Shown: one piece after another, positions 37,787 to 46,071 of the stretch
Layout: each line of letters begins with the position of its first letter
How positions within the stretch are numbered: the first letter of the stretch is position 1
Assembly: GCF_029624125.1 (NCBI RefSeq)
Contig: NZ_JARSBN010000003.1
Location: forward strand, 1-64,000
Reading direction: 5' to 3'
Length of the DNA stretch: 64,000 bases
DNA from: Winogradskyella marincola
GTDB taxonomy: Bacteria; Bacteroidota; Bacteroidia; Flavobacteriales; Flavobacteriaceae
Program-made: the position numbers and the translations under genes
Notes under the pieces: model-generated
What the model was told of the DNA's origin: nothing
Seen by the model: the letters and a program-made list of their open reading frames with translations, nothing else
The model's database searches: none

Positions 37787-39280
37787 TTATTTTTCAGATG
37801 CTAATAAATATTTAATCTTTATTTTGAAAGCAGCAAAAAGTAACGTGGTAAAAGGACTAAGCCAGTTAAAAATAGCATAAAAGAAATACTCGCCAACACT
37901 AACTCCTAAAACACCACTTTGATAAGCACCACAGGTATTCCATGGGATTAAAACAGAAGTTACAGTACCAGAATCTTCTAGAGTTCTACTAAGGTTTTCT
38001 GGCGCAAGACCTTTGTCTTGGTATGCTTTTTTGAACATCTTGCCTGGTACCACAAGTGCTAAGTATTGGTCAGAGGCTGTAACGTTTAATGCTAAGCAAC
38101 TTGCTACTGTACTTGCAAAAAGACCAAAAACAGACGTTGCCATGCTTAAAAGTGCTTTGCTAATTTTAGAAAGCGCACCAATGGCATCCATAACACCACC
38201 AAACGTCATAGCACATAGAATTAACCAAATAGTGCCAAGCATTCCGCTCATACCTTTTCCAGAGGCAGAGAAGAGGCTTTTTAAAGTTTCATTATCTGTT
38301 TCAATACTTGTGCTTACAGTAATAGCATCCATAACTCCCTTGTATGCAGACTTAATAGTTAATGACTCAACACCAGCTATTTGAGCAACAATTTGTGGTT
38401 GAAAAATTAAAGCAAAGATTCCTCCTAAAATTGTACCGACAAGTAATGCTATTAATGGAGATGTTTTTCTTACTATTAAAAAGATAACAAAAACAGGAAC
38501 CAAGAATAACCATCCCGATATATTGAAAGTTTTATCGATATCATTAATTAGAGTAGAGGTCTCTGCAGCACCTTCAGTGTTTTGCGTAAACCCTAATATT
38601 ATAAATACAATAAGTGTTATAACAATAGTTGGTACTGTAGTGTAGGTCATATATTTAATGTGAGAAAATAATTCTCCACCAGCCATTGCAGGAGCTAAGT
38701 TTGTAGTATCACTTAAAGGCGACATCTTATCGCCAAAATAAGCGCCAGAAAGCACTGCACCAGCAGTCATTCCCATAGGAATTCCTAATGCTTCTCCTAT
38801 GCCTACTAAAGCAATACCAACAGTGGCAGAAGTTGTCCATGAACTTCCTGTGGCAACAGATATTATAGCACAAATAATAACGCAAGCAGCTAAAAATATA
38901 GTTGGGTTTAGTATTTGTAGGCCGTAATAAATCATAGCAGGTATAATACCACTTATTAACCAAGTGCCAGCTAGTGCGCCTACCATTAAAAGAATTAAAA
39001 TTGCACCTGCAGTAGACCTTATGTTTTCTGCAATTTCTTCAACCATTTTGTCAAAAGAAACTTTATTAAAAAAGCCTACAATTGCAGCTACTGAAGCACC
39101 TAGTAACAGAATAAATTGATTGCTTCCGCTTAGAGCATTATCTCCGTACACAAAAACATTAAACGCTAACATACCAACTAGAGCTATTACAGGTATTAGG
39201 GCTTCCCAAATATTTAGCTCTTTGTTTTCAATAATAAATTCATCTTGTGGTTGTTTTGGTTTTATGTTTTGGCTCTCCAT
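37787..39280 (-). CDS. nhaC: Na+/H+ antiporter, NhaC family
   Basis: The 497-residue protein has about twelve membrane helices and matches NhaC antiporters: GATVAAIVGFFNK-like start, LLMVGALAGTWLISGIIP, ICAIISVATGSSWTTSATVGIALVG, GAYFGDKMSPLSDTTNLAP (the strongly conserved motif), and VLIPWNTCGAYQSGVLGVS. It exchanges sodium for protons (or other ions) at the inner membrane, fitting a marine lifestyle. The gene is monocistronic on the minus strand with 204 bp before the peroxiredoxin operon. Confidence 0.93.
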   Translation of the reverse strand: MESQNIKPKQPQDEFIIENKELNIWEALIPVIALVGMLAFNVFVYGDNALSGSNQFILLLGASVAAIVGFFNKVSFDKMVEEIAENIRSTAGAILILLMVGALAGTWLISGIIPAMIYYGLQILNPTIFLAACVIICAIISVATGSSWTTSATVGIALVGIGEALGIPMGMTAGAVLSGAYFGDKMSPLSDTTNLAPAMAGGELFSHIKYMTYTTVPTIVITLIVFIILGFTQNTEGAAETSTLINDIDKTFNISGWLFLVPVFVIFLIVRKTSPLIALLVGTILGGIFALIFQPQIVAQIAGVESLTIKSAYKGVMDAITVSTSIETDNETLKSLFSASGKGMSGMLGTIWLILCAMTFGGVMDAIGALSKISKALLSMATSVFGLFASTVASCLALNVTASDQYLALVVPGKMFKKAYQDKGLAPENLSRTLEDSGTVTSVLIPWNTCGAYQSGVLGVSVGEYFFYAIFNWLSPFTTLLFAAFKIKIKYLLASEK

Positions 39281-39466
39281 AAATTCTATTTTTATCTCCG
39301 TAATGTTACAACTTTCATTACTTATTTCAAAGAAATCAGAGCAGTTGCAGTTTATCTAAGATATCATTCATTTTAGAACAAAAAACATGTATTTCGTCGA
39401 AAACATGTGACTAAAGGTGTGGTAGTGTGTATCTTATAAGTATACGAACCTAATGTTATATGTGTT

Positions 39467-39892
39467 ATGTCTCTTATTATTTATTCCGTAATTTTAATAG
39501 TATCTGTGCTTTTGTTGATTGTTTACTGCTCAATAAAAAGCGAAAACTTAGTTGTTTCTAATGCCAATTCTTCTGAAAATGGACTGGATATATTAAGACC
39601 TAGATTAAATTTTTCATTGTGCTGTTTGTTCAACAATAATAAGATGAGAGAAAAAAAGGCTACATCACAAGAGTTAGAAACTCAAAATGAAATGGAGAAA
39701 CAAAGAAAACAGTTAAAGAGGAATTTGAGAACTCTAAATTATATTTCTCTTTTGTTGGCTAATGATCATATGGTTAAAAATCCCAAACGGTTAGAAGAGA
39801 TATGTAATCTTAAAGAAGGAATAGAGCGCCAGATTATTAAAAATACAAGTACACTAAACAAAAATAGAAAACAACAATTTACACCTCATTAA
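39467..39892 (+). CDS. Hypothetical membrane-anchored protein
   Basis: The 141-residue protein has one N-terminal membrane helix (LIIYSVILIVSVLLLIVYC) and a lysine/glutamate-rich coiled-coil-like C-terminal part (ELETQNEMEKQRKQLKRNLRTLNYISLLL). No family recognised. Coding is supported by the length and the AT-rich codon use only, so confidence is moderate. Confidence 0.6.
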   Translation: MSLIIYSVILIVSVLLLIVYCSIKSENLVVSNANSSENGLDILRPRLNFSLCCLFNNNKMREKKATSQELETQNEMEKQRKQLKRNLRTLNYISLLLANDHMVKNPKRLEEICNLKEGIERQIIKNTSTLNKNRKQQFTPH

Positions 39893-39924
39893 AAGATTTT
39901 TAATCTACAAGAATCCATTAATCG

Positions 39925-39932
39925 TACTTTTG
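39925..39932 (+). promoter_or_regulatory. Predicted -7 element
   Basis: TACTTTTG, 11 bases before the ATG of the metal-dependent hydrolase gene. If used it would give a nearly leaderless mRNA. Confidence 0.45.
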
Positions 39933-39943
39933 CTTTTTAGATT

Positions 39944-40966
39944 ATGGATTCATTAACACAGATAGTTTTAGGTGCGGCTTGCGGAGAAGCTGTTCTAGGT
40001 AGAAAAATAGGTAATAAAGCTTTGCTTTTTGGCGCTATTGGCGGAACAATTCCGGATTTAGATGTTTTTGCAGGAGCAATTCTTTTTAAGAATGAAATTG
40101 ATGCAATGCTCTTTCATAGAGGTTTTATGCACTCTATTCTTTTTTCAATTTTAGGAGCTTTTCTTTTCGGTTGGCTAGCTTACAAATTATACAATACCAA
40201 AAAAAGAATCAATACAACAACACGTGTAGATTGGCAGAAGCTATTCTTTTGGTCTTTGTTAACACATCCTATATTAGATTGTTTTACACCGTACGGCACA
40301 CAGTTGTTTGCGCCTTTCTTTAATTATAGAGTTGCGTTTAATAATATATCTGTAGCAGACCCTTTTTATACAGTTCCTTTTTTAATCAGTATCATTATTG
40401 TAATGTTTCATAATCGAAATAATGAAAAACGAAGATTTTGGTTAAAAATGGGAATAGGAGTAAGTTCTGTTTATATGGTATTCACAATTTTCAATAAATT
40501 ATATATAGATAATGTGTTTAAGAACTCACTAAAAGAGTCTAATATCAGCGTTACAAGATATAGTACTCAGCCTGTGATTTTAAATAATGTTTTGTGGTAT
40601 GGTATTGCTGAGACTACGCGCAATTATTATGTAGGTTTTTATTCGTTATTAGACCAACAAAGACGAGTTTTGGACTGGAAGGAAATTCCTAAAAACAGAG
40701 CTCTAACTCCAGAGGAATATCAAGACATTAGCGATTTAGCTTGGTTTAGTAATGGTTATTATAATGTAGAGCCCATGGCTAATGATGAGTTTTTGTATAA
40801 AGATTTAAGGTATCCTATGGTGCAAACAGAAGAAGGGTATAAAGCTATTTTTAACCTCAAACTATATAAAGATCATAACCGTTTAAATATGATTCCTTTT
40901 GAGTCTAATATAGATGATGCTGGTAAAGTAATGAGTCAGCTTTGGATAAGGTTGAAAGGAAAATAA
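39944..40966 (+). CDS. Membrane-bound metal-dependent hydrolase (YdjM/DUF457 type)
   Basis: The 340-residue protein has the family start MDSLTQIVLGAACGEAVLG, GTIPDLDVFAG and HRGFMHSILFS, with about five membrane helices in the first 200 residues, then a soluble C-terminal part. The histidines and aspartates at the start (D, H-R-G-x-x-H) are those proposed to bind metal. Similar to YbcI/YdjM inner-membrane proteins of unknown substrate. Confidence 0.87.
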   Translation: MDSLTQIVLGAACGEAVLGRKIGNKALLFGAIGGTIPDLDVFAGAILFKNEIDAMLFHRGFMHSILFSILGAFLFGWLAYKLYNTKKRINTTTRVDWQKLFFWSLLTHPILDCFTPYGTQLFAPFFNYRVAFNNISVADPFYTVPFLISIIIVMFHNRNNEKRRFWLKMGIGVSSVYMVFTIFNKLYIDNVFKNSLKESNISVTRYSTQPVILNNVLWYGIAETTRNYYVGFYSLLDQQRRVLDWKEIPKNRALTPEEYQDISDLAWFSNGYYNVEPMANDEFLYKDLRYPMVQTEEGYKAIFNLKLYKDHNRLNMIPFESNIDDAGKVMSQLWIRLKGK

Positions 40967-40967
40967 A

Positions 40968-41000
40968 AACAAAGCCTGATGTCATCAGGCTTTGTTTATT
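40968..41000. terminator. Bidirectional terminator
   Basis: AACAAAGCCTGATG and TCATCAGGCTTTGTT form a nearly perfect stem, flanked by A- and T-rich tracts, between convergent genes. Confidence 0.85.
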
Positions 41001-41009
41001 TTATGAGTT

Positions 41010-42224
41010 TTAAACCAATTCTGGTTTAAGAATATTTAATTCTATCATGCAAACTTTCATCATATTGTAGGTGCGTTCAATATCTGCATCTAGACCAATT
41101 GAAAAACGAATAAGTCCATCGCTTAATCCCATTTCTATTTGTTCGTCTTCAGGTATTTCTGATGACGTAGAGCTTCCAGGAGCACTAAATAATGTTTTGT
41201 AGAATCCTAAGCTAACAGCAAGATAGCCTAAGTTTCGTTCTTGCATTAATTCCATTAACGCATTTGCTTTGTCTAGTGAGCCTACATCAATAGTTAGCAT
41301 TCCGCCAAAACCATATTTATCATTCATCATAGATTTAAATAATTCATGAGAAGGATGAGATGCTAAACCAGGATAAACGGTTTTAAGTCCATCGTTTTCA
41401 AATTTTTCAGCAAGATAACTCGCGTTATGGCTGTGCTGCTGCATTCTAATATGAAGTGTTCTTAAGTTTTTTAATACAGAGGCAGAACGCAAACTATCCA
41501 TTGTAGAGCCTAATAACATAGCAGCTCCATCGTTTACATTTCTTAACTGATCTATAAACTCTTGAGTACCGCAAACAACTCCACCAACAGTATCTGAAGA
41601 CCCATTAATAAATTTTGTTAAACTATGAATAACAATATCAGCGCCTAAATTTACAGGAGATATTGATAGTGGTGAGAATGTATTGTCAACAACCAGTTTT
41701 AAGTTGTGTTTTTGTGCTAATTCTGCTAAACCCTTAATATCGGCAACTTCTAGCAATGGATTACTTACCGATTCGCAGTAAAGTACTTTTGTTTTTGGTG
41801 TAATTGCAGCTTCTACAACATCTAATTTGGTAATATCTACAAACGAAGTATCAATACCTAGTCTCGGAGCAAAGTTTTTTAAGAAGGCATAAGTACCTCC
41901 ATAGATCGTTCTGCTACTAACAATATGCTCACCTGCTTCACACAATTGCATAAGAACAGGCGTTATAGCTCCCATTCCAGAGGCTGTAACTGTTGCAGTT
42001 TCTGTGCCTTCCATTGCAGCAAGTGCTTCGCCCAGATATAAGTTTGAAGGAGATGAATGACGAGAGTATAAGTAACAGCCATCAGCATTGCCTTCAAATG
42101 TATCAAACATAGTCTTTGCTGATAAAAAAGTGTATGTTGAAGAGTCGGAAATTGATGGATTTACACCACCAAATTCTCCAAAGTATTGTAAATCTTGTAT
42201 ATTATTTGCAGGTTTAAATTTCAT
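41010..42224 (-). CDS. Methionine gamma-lyase-like PLP enzyme
   Basis: The 404-residue protein belongs to the Cys/Met metabolism PLP family. It has YSRHSSPSNLYLGEALAAMEGTE, TASGMGAITPVLMQL, the PLP aspartate in LVVDNTFSPL, the PLP lysine in VIHSLTKFINGSSD, and RFSIGLD. Together these fit methionine gamma-lyase or cystathionine gamma-synthase/lyase; the neighbouring divergent Lrp regulator supports methionine gamma-lyase, which splits methionine into methanethiol, ammonia and 2-oxobutyrate. Substrate cannot be fixed from sequence. Cytoplasmic. Confidence 0.85.
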   Translation of the reverse strand: MKFKPANNIQDLQYFGEFGGVNPSISDSSTYTFLSAKTMFDTFEGNADGCYLYSRHSSPSNLYLGEALAAMEGTETATVTASGMGAITPVLMQLCEAGEHIVSSRTIYGGTYAFLKNFAPRLGIDTSFVDITKLDVVEAAITPKTKVLYCESVSNPLLEVADIKGLAELAQKHNLKLVVDNTFSPLSISPVNLGADIVIHSLTKFINGSSDTVGGVVCGTQEFIDQLRNVNDGAAMLLGSTMDSLRSASVLKNLRTLHIRMQQHSHNASYLAEKFENDGLKTVYPGLASHPSHELFKSMMNDKYGFGGMLTIDVGSLDKANALMELMQERNLGYLAVSLGFYKTLFSAPGSSTSSEIPEDEQIEMGLSDGLIRFSIGLDADIERTYNMMKVCMIELNILKPELV

Positions 42225-42389
42225 TTTTTGAAATGTTTAGAGTTGATTTATGCAAATTTGGATATTGATAGAATAAAAATCAATACAATTGATTTTAAGT
42301 AGAAAATTATATTGTTTTTAGTTGCTTTCTTAGAAGAAAAATCTTTATTTTTATTCAAACGTTAATAGATTCCGAAAAATATTAAGCTC

Positions 42390-42845
42390 ATGTTAGACGA
42401 TATAGATAAAGATTTGCTAAAACTTCTTCAAAATGATAGTAAGCAAACCAATAAAGCGCTTTCGCATGCATTAGGTTTGTCGGTTACTGCTGTTTATGAG
42501 CGTATTAGGAAGTTAGAAAAGAATGGAATTATAAGTAAGTATGTAGCGCTTATAGATAAAAAAAAGGTAGATAAAGCCTTTGTTGCTTTTTGCCATGTGA
42601 AATTAGTACAGCATTCTCAAGATTATGTTATGAAATTTGAAAGAGAAGTTCGTAAATTAGACGAAGTACTAGAATGTTATCATATTAGTGGAGACTACGA
42701 TTACTTGTTAAAAGTACTGGTTGAGGATATGGAAGCGTTTAGAGAATTTATGGTTAAGAAGCTTACGAATATAAATCATATAGGTAGTACGCACAGTATG
42801 TTTATGATTAGTGAAGTAAAGCATACTACAGCAATAACATTATAA
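42390..42845 (+). CDS. Lrp/AsnC-family transcriptional regulator
   Basis: The 151-residue protein has an N-terminal winged helix (LDDIDKDLLKLLQNDSKQTNKALSHALGLSVTAVYERIRKLEKNGII) and a C-terminal RAM ligand-binding domain (CYHISGDYDYLLKVLVEDMEAF). It probably senses an amino acid and controls the divergent lyase gene across 165 bp, as MdeR does for mdeA in Pseudomonas. It is followed by a CPBP protease gene one base after its stop. Confidence 0.93.
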   Translation: MLDDIDKDLLKLLQNDSKQTNKALSHALGLSVTAVYERIRKLEKNGIISKYVALIDKKKVDKAFVAFCHVKLVQHSQDYVMKFEREVRKLDEVLECYHISGDYDYLLKVLVEDMEAFREFMVKKLTNINHIGSTHSMFMISEVKHTTAITL

Positions 42846-42846
42846 T

Positions 42847-43473
42847 ATGCAAAGCATAAGGTATAGACTTATTGAATTTTTTATCGTGTTCATAATAGTT
42901 CCGATAAGTTTTGTGCTTAATTTTCAATTATGGATGAAGTTGAGTATTGGTTTACTAGGCTTTATTTATATAATCTATGTACTTCTTAAGGTTGAAAATA
43001 ATAAGTTTAAAATTAGGCAGCATATTAACTGGACACAATTTTGGCAACGGACAGCTGTTAAGTTTCTGGCGATAGCTTTTATAACTATTGCGTATATGTA
43101 TGTTGTAGATTATAGCAATCTATTTATTGTTATACAGTCTAAACCGTTGTTGTGGGCAACAATTTTATTTGTCTATTCTGTTTTTTCTGTATATCCACAA
43201 GAATTGATTTACAGAACATTTTTCTTTCAACGATACGAGTCCTTATTTAGAAATAATGCATTGTTTATTATGGTAAATGCAGCGTTATTTTCATTAGCAC
43301 ATATCTTTTTTAAGAATACTTTGGTTATGATTTTTACGTTTATAGGAGGTGTTTTATTTGCACTAACATTTAAAAAAACAAAATCTACACTTTTAGTATC
43401 TATAGAACATGCCATTTATGGTTGCTGGTTATTTACCGTAGGTATGGGAGAGATGTTAGGATTCCCCAAATAA
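42847..43473 (+). CDS. CPBP-family intramembrane protease
   Basis: The 208-residue membrane protein has about six helices. Motif 1 is YPQELIYRTFFFQRYE, a QE version of the EExxxR motif, and motif 2 is LFSLAHIFFKN, with the catalytic histidine. Such Abi/CAAX proteases cleave membrane proteins or process peptides; the substrate is unknown. It is one base after the Lrp gene and 16 bases before the PAS-LuxR gene, so the three are probably one operon. Confidence 0.87.
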   Translation: MQSIRYRLIEFFIVFIIVPISFVLNFQLWMKLSIGLLGFIYIIYVLLKVENNKFKIRQHINWTQFWQRTAVKFLAIAFITIAYMYVVDYSNLFIVIQSKPLLWATILFVYSVFSVYPQELIYRTFFFQRYESLFRNNALFIMVNAALFSLAHIFFKNTLVMIFTFIGGVLFALTFKKTKSTLLVSIEHAIYGCWLFTVGMGEMLGFPK

Positions 43474-43489
43474 AATGAATTAGTAGTTT

Positions 43490-44260
43490 ATGAATTATTC
43501 AAAAATAAAAGAAACATATCGATTTATCTTTGAGTCTTACGACAAGCCATCTTTACAAAAGCACATTGAAAAAATTATAGAGATGGACCAGTTTCTGCCT
43601 TACAGTTCAACCTTTTTTTGCATTACCAATACTCAGGATTTAACTTTTGAATATATCAGCAAAAACTATAATGCATCCTTAGGTTTAGATTCTAGCGAAC
43701 TAAAGGAAAAAGGAATGCGTTATTTTTGGAGTAGAATTCATCCAGATGATGTAGAATCTTGGTTAAGAGCCTTAAACGAGTTAATGGAATTTACACTAGG
43801 AGAAATTCCAAGAGAAAAGCGGCAAGATGCCAGCTATACATGGAATTTTAGGTTTAAAAATGCGCAAGGTACATACGTTAATATGGTACAAAATACCACG
43901 CCATTAATTTTTGATTCTGATAACAAACCAATTATTGGGCTAGCACATTATACTGTTTTGCATCCAGATATTAAGTTAGACATTACAGCTTCTGCTAAAT
44001 TATTAAATGCTAACCAAGAGTATGAAACCGTTTACTTTAATAGTTTCTCTCAAAAGCTATTGCACGATGGAGTTACCAACCGAGAACGAGATATTATACG
44101 TCTTTTAATTTTGGATAAATCGAGTAAGGAAATTTCAGAAAAGCTAAACATCAGTTCGCACACAGTAGACACGCACAGACGCAATATTTTAAAGAAATTA
44201 GAAATATCTTCAACAGGTGAGTTGGTAGGAATTTTAAAACTAAATCCTCATTGGTTATAA
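43490..44260 (+). CDS. PAS-LuxR-type transcriptional regulator
   Basis: The 256-residue protein has a PAS-like domain (about 45-165, FWSRIHPDDVESWLRALNEL, then WNFRFKNAQGTYVNM) and a C-terminal LuxR-type helix-turn-helix (about 195-252, VTNRERDIIRLLILDKSSKEISEKL, then SSHTVDTHRRNILKKL). It binds DNA and probably senses a small ligand. A 15-bp palindrome lies 3 bases after its stop and another before the YwqK-like gene at 46,072, candidate operators (see findings). It ends a likely operon of Lrp, CPBP and itself. Confidence 0.9.
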   Translation: MNYSKIKETYRFIFESYDKPSLQKHIEKIIEMDQFLPYSSTFFCITNTQDLTFEYISKNYNASLGLDSSELKEKGMRYFWSRIHPDDVESWLRALNELMEFTLGEIPREKRQDASYTWNFRFKNAQGTYVNMVQNTTPLIFDSDNKPIIGLAHYTVLHPDIKLDITASAKLLNANQEYETVYFNSFSQKLLHDGVTNRERDIIRLLILDKSSKEISEKLNISSHTVDTHRRNILKKLEISSTGELVGILKLNPHWL

Positions 44261-44263
44261 ATT

Positions 44264-44278
44264 TACTCAATTTGAGTA
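44264..44278. promoter_or_regulatory. Candidate operator, copy 1 of 15-bp palindrome
   Basis: TACTCAATTTGAGTA, a perfect palindrome around the central T. It abuts a TTG (44,279-44,281) that could be a -33 element. The same half-sites with one changed centre occur at 46,004-46,018. Confidence 0.5.
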
Positions 44279-44309
44279 TTGTAAGTAAGTTAATAATTCT
44301 TCAATTTTG
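44279..44309 (+). promoter_or_regulatory. Candidate promoter next to the palindrome
   Basis: TTG at 44,279-44,281 and CAATTTTG at 44,302-44,309 (one mismatch to TAnnTTTG) with a 20-base spacer. The geometry relative to the palindrome is like that at 46,004-46,048. It would start transcription near 44,316. Confidence 0.4.
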
Positions 44310-44315
44310 AATGCT

Positions 44316-44381
44316 ATTAACTTTTAGGGAATAAAGAGTCCATTTTAATTAGATTTTGATCTGTTAACTATGGGCTTTTTT
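44316..44381 (+). ncRNA. Candidate small RNA
   Basis: About 65 bases without any ORF of useful size, between a candidate promoter and a terminator-like hairpin. The stem pairs AAAGAGTCCAT (44,333-44,343) with ATGGGCTTTTT (44,370-44,380) using two G-U pairs, and runs into a T-tract. The RNA would end about 100 bases before lpdA. Nothing known resembles it. The evidence is structure and position only. Confidence 0.3.
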
Positions 44382-44440
44382 ATTATTTACAACATCATTA
44401 AAATTTGTACTTCACTTTTCGTTAATCATAATCAATATTG

Positions 44441-44448
44441 TATTTTTG
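44441..44448 (+). promoter_or_regulatory. Predicted -7 element of lpdA
   Basis: TATTTTTG matches TAnnTTTG, 32 bases before the lpdA start codon. The -33 element is not clear. Confidence 0.5.
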
Positions 44449-44480
44449 TGTAAGATAAAATTAACATCAAAAAAACACTT

Positions 44481-45881
44481 ATGAAATCATACGATGTAGC
44501 AGTAATAGGTTCTGGTCCTGGTGGATATGTAGCAGCAATACGTTGTGCACAATTAGGCATGAAAACTGCAATTATTGAAAAATATTCTACACTAGGAGGT
44601 ACATGTCTTAATGTAGGATGTATTCCAAGTAAAGCCTTATTAAGTTCTTCGCATCATTACGAAGAAGCTACAAAACACTTTGAAGAACACGGTATAGAAA
44701 TACCAGGAGAAATTAAAGTAAATCTTGAAAAGATGATAGCGCGTAAGCAAGCTGTTGTTGACCAAACAACAGGAGGCATAGATTTCTTAATGAAGAAAAA
44801 TAATATTGATGTTTATGAAGGTTTAGGGGCTTTTAAAGATGCTACTCATATAACTATTGAAGGAAAAGACGCAGGCGAGATAGAAGCTAAAAACACAATT
44901 ATAGCAACAGGTTCTAAGCCATCTAATTTGCCTTTCATTTCTATAGATAAAGAACGAATTATAACTTCTACAGAAGCTTTAAAATTAAAAGAAGTACCAA
45001 AGCATTTAATGATTATTGGAGGTGGAGTAATTGGTCTAGAGCTAGGGCAAGTATACCGTCGTCTTGGTGCTGAGGTTACTGTTATAGAGTATATGGACAG
45101 AATTTTGCCTACCATGGATGCAGGTTTGTCTAAAGAGCTTAATAAAGTCTTTAAAAAAGCAAAATGCAGCATGATGGTATCTCATAAAGTTCAATCTGTA
45201 GAACGTAATGGAGATGAAGTTGTAGTTAAGGCCGAAAACAAAAAAGGCGAAGTAGTAGAGTTTAAAGGAGATTACTGTTTAGTATCAGTTGGTCGTCGTC
45301 CATACACAGATGGATTAAACGCAGAAGCTGCTGGTGTAAAACTTAACGACAGAGGACAAGTAGAAGTTAACGAACATTTACAAACCAATGTGTCTAACAT
45401 CTATGCAATAGGTGATGTTGTTAAAGGAGCAATGTTAGCACACAAGGCTGAAGAAGAAGGTGTTTTTGTAGCAGAAACTTTAGCAGGTCAAAAACCACAT
45501 ATAGACTATAATCTAATTCCAGGTGTAGTTTATACTTGGCCAGAAGTTGCAGCAGTAGGTAAAACAGAAGAAGAGCTTAAAGAAGCTGGTACTGAATATA
45601 AAGTAGGTCAGTTTCCATTTAGAGCTTTAGGAAGAGCTAGAGCAAGTGGAGATATTGATGGCTTTGTAAAAATATTAGCAGACAAAACTACAGACGAAGT
45701 TTTAGGTGTACACATGATTGGTGCACGTTGCGCAGATTTAATAGCAGAAGCAGTAACAGCAATGGAGTTTAGAGCATCTGCAGAAGATATATCTAGATAT
45801 TCTCACGCACATCCAACCTTTGCAGAAGCTGTTAAAGAAGCTGCATTAGCAGCAACAGACGATAGAGCGTTACACGTTTAG
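44481..45881 (+). CDS. lpdA: Dihydrolipoyl dehydrogenase
   Basis: The 466-residue flavoprotein reoxidises lipoamide in 2-oxo acid dehydrogenase complexes (E3). FAD-binding GSGPGGYVAAIRCAQLG, redox-active GGTCLNVGCIPSKALL, NAD-binding GGGVIGLELGQVYRRLGAEV, the ATGSKPSNLP motif, the FAD tail in NIYAIGDVVKGAMLAHKAEEEG, and catalytic HAHPTFAEAVKEA are all visible. Length is normal. It is monocistronic, closed by a strong terminator. Confidence 0.97.
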   Translation: MKSYDVAVIGSGPGGYVAAIRCAQLGMKTAIIEKYSTLGGTCLNVGCIPSKALLSSSHHYEEATKHFEEHGIEIPGEIKVNLEKMIARKQAVVDQTTGGIDFLMKKNNIDVYEGLGAFKDATHITIEGKDAGEIEAKNTIIATGSKPSNLPFISIDKERIITSTEALKLKEVPKHLMIIGGGVIGLELGQVYRRLGAEVTVIEYMDRILPTMDAGLSKELNKVFKKAKCSMMVSHKVQSVERNGDEVVVKAENKKGEVVEFKGDYCLVSVGRRPYTDGLNAEAAGVKLNDRGQVEVNEHLQTNVSNIYAIGDVVKGAMLAHKAEEEGVFVAETLAGQKPHIDYNLIPGVVYTWPEVAAVGKTEEELKEAGTEYKVGQFPFRALGRARASGDIDGFVKILADKTTDEVLGVHMIGARCADLIAEAVTAMEFRASAEDISRYSHAHPTFAEAVKEAALAATDDRALHV

Positions 45882-45932
45882 ATTTTTTTAAAAACTATGT
45901 TATTCTGAACTTGTTTTAGTATTTCAGAATAT

Positions 45933-45963
45933 AAAAAGCGAACCAAAAAGGTTCGCTTTTTTT
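45933..45963 (+). terminator. Terminator of lpdA
   Basis: AAAAGCGAACC and GGTTCGCTTTT form an 11-bp stem with loop AAAAA, followed by TTTTTTG. It is preceded by a variant of the palindromic repeat (TTCTGAACTTG, 45,903-45,913). Confidence 0.85.
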
Positions 45964-46003
45964 GTTAAATAAATAGCGCAGCATTAAAATTATTGTGCGA
46001 AAA

Positions 46004-46018
46004 TACTCAAATTGAGTA
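46004..46018. promoter_or_regulatory. Candidate operator, copy 2 of 15-bp palindrome
   Basis: TACTCAAATTGAGTA, palindromic except for the centre. It ends 2 bases before the TTG of a promoter-like sequence, so its centre is near -43, the usual place of an activator site. Confidence 0.5.
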
Positions 46019-46020
46019 TG

Positions 46021-46048
46021 TTGGTATTAAAACAAAAGTTATACTTTG
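46021..46048 (+). promoter_or_regulatory. Candidate promoter of the YwqK-like gene
   Basis: TTG at 46,021-46,023 and TATACTTTG ending at 46,048 resemble -33 and -7 elements (spacer about 16-18, one base more between TA and TTTG than consensus). The start codon is 24 bases further on. Confidence 0.5.
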
Positions 46049-46071
46049 CAAAATATATAAGCCTCTAAATC

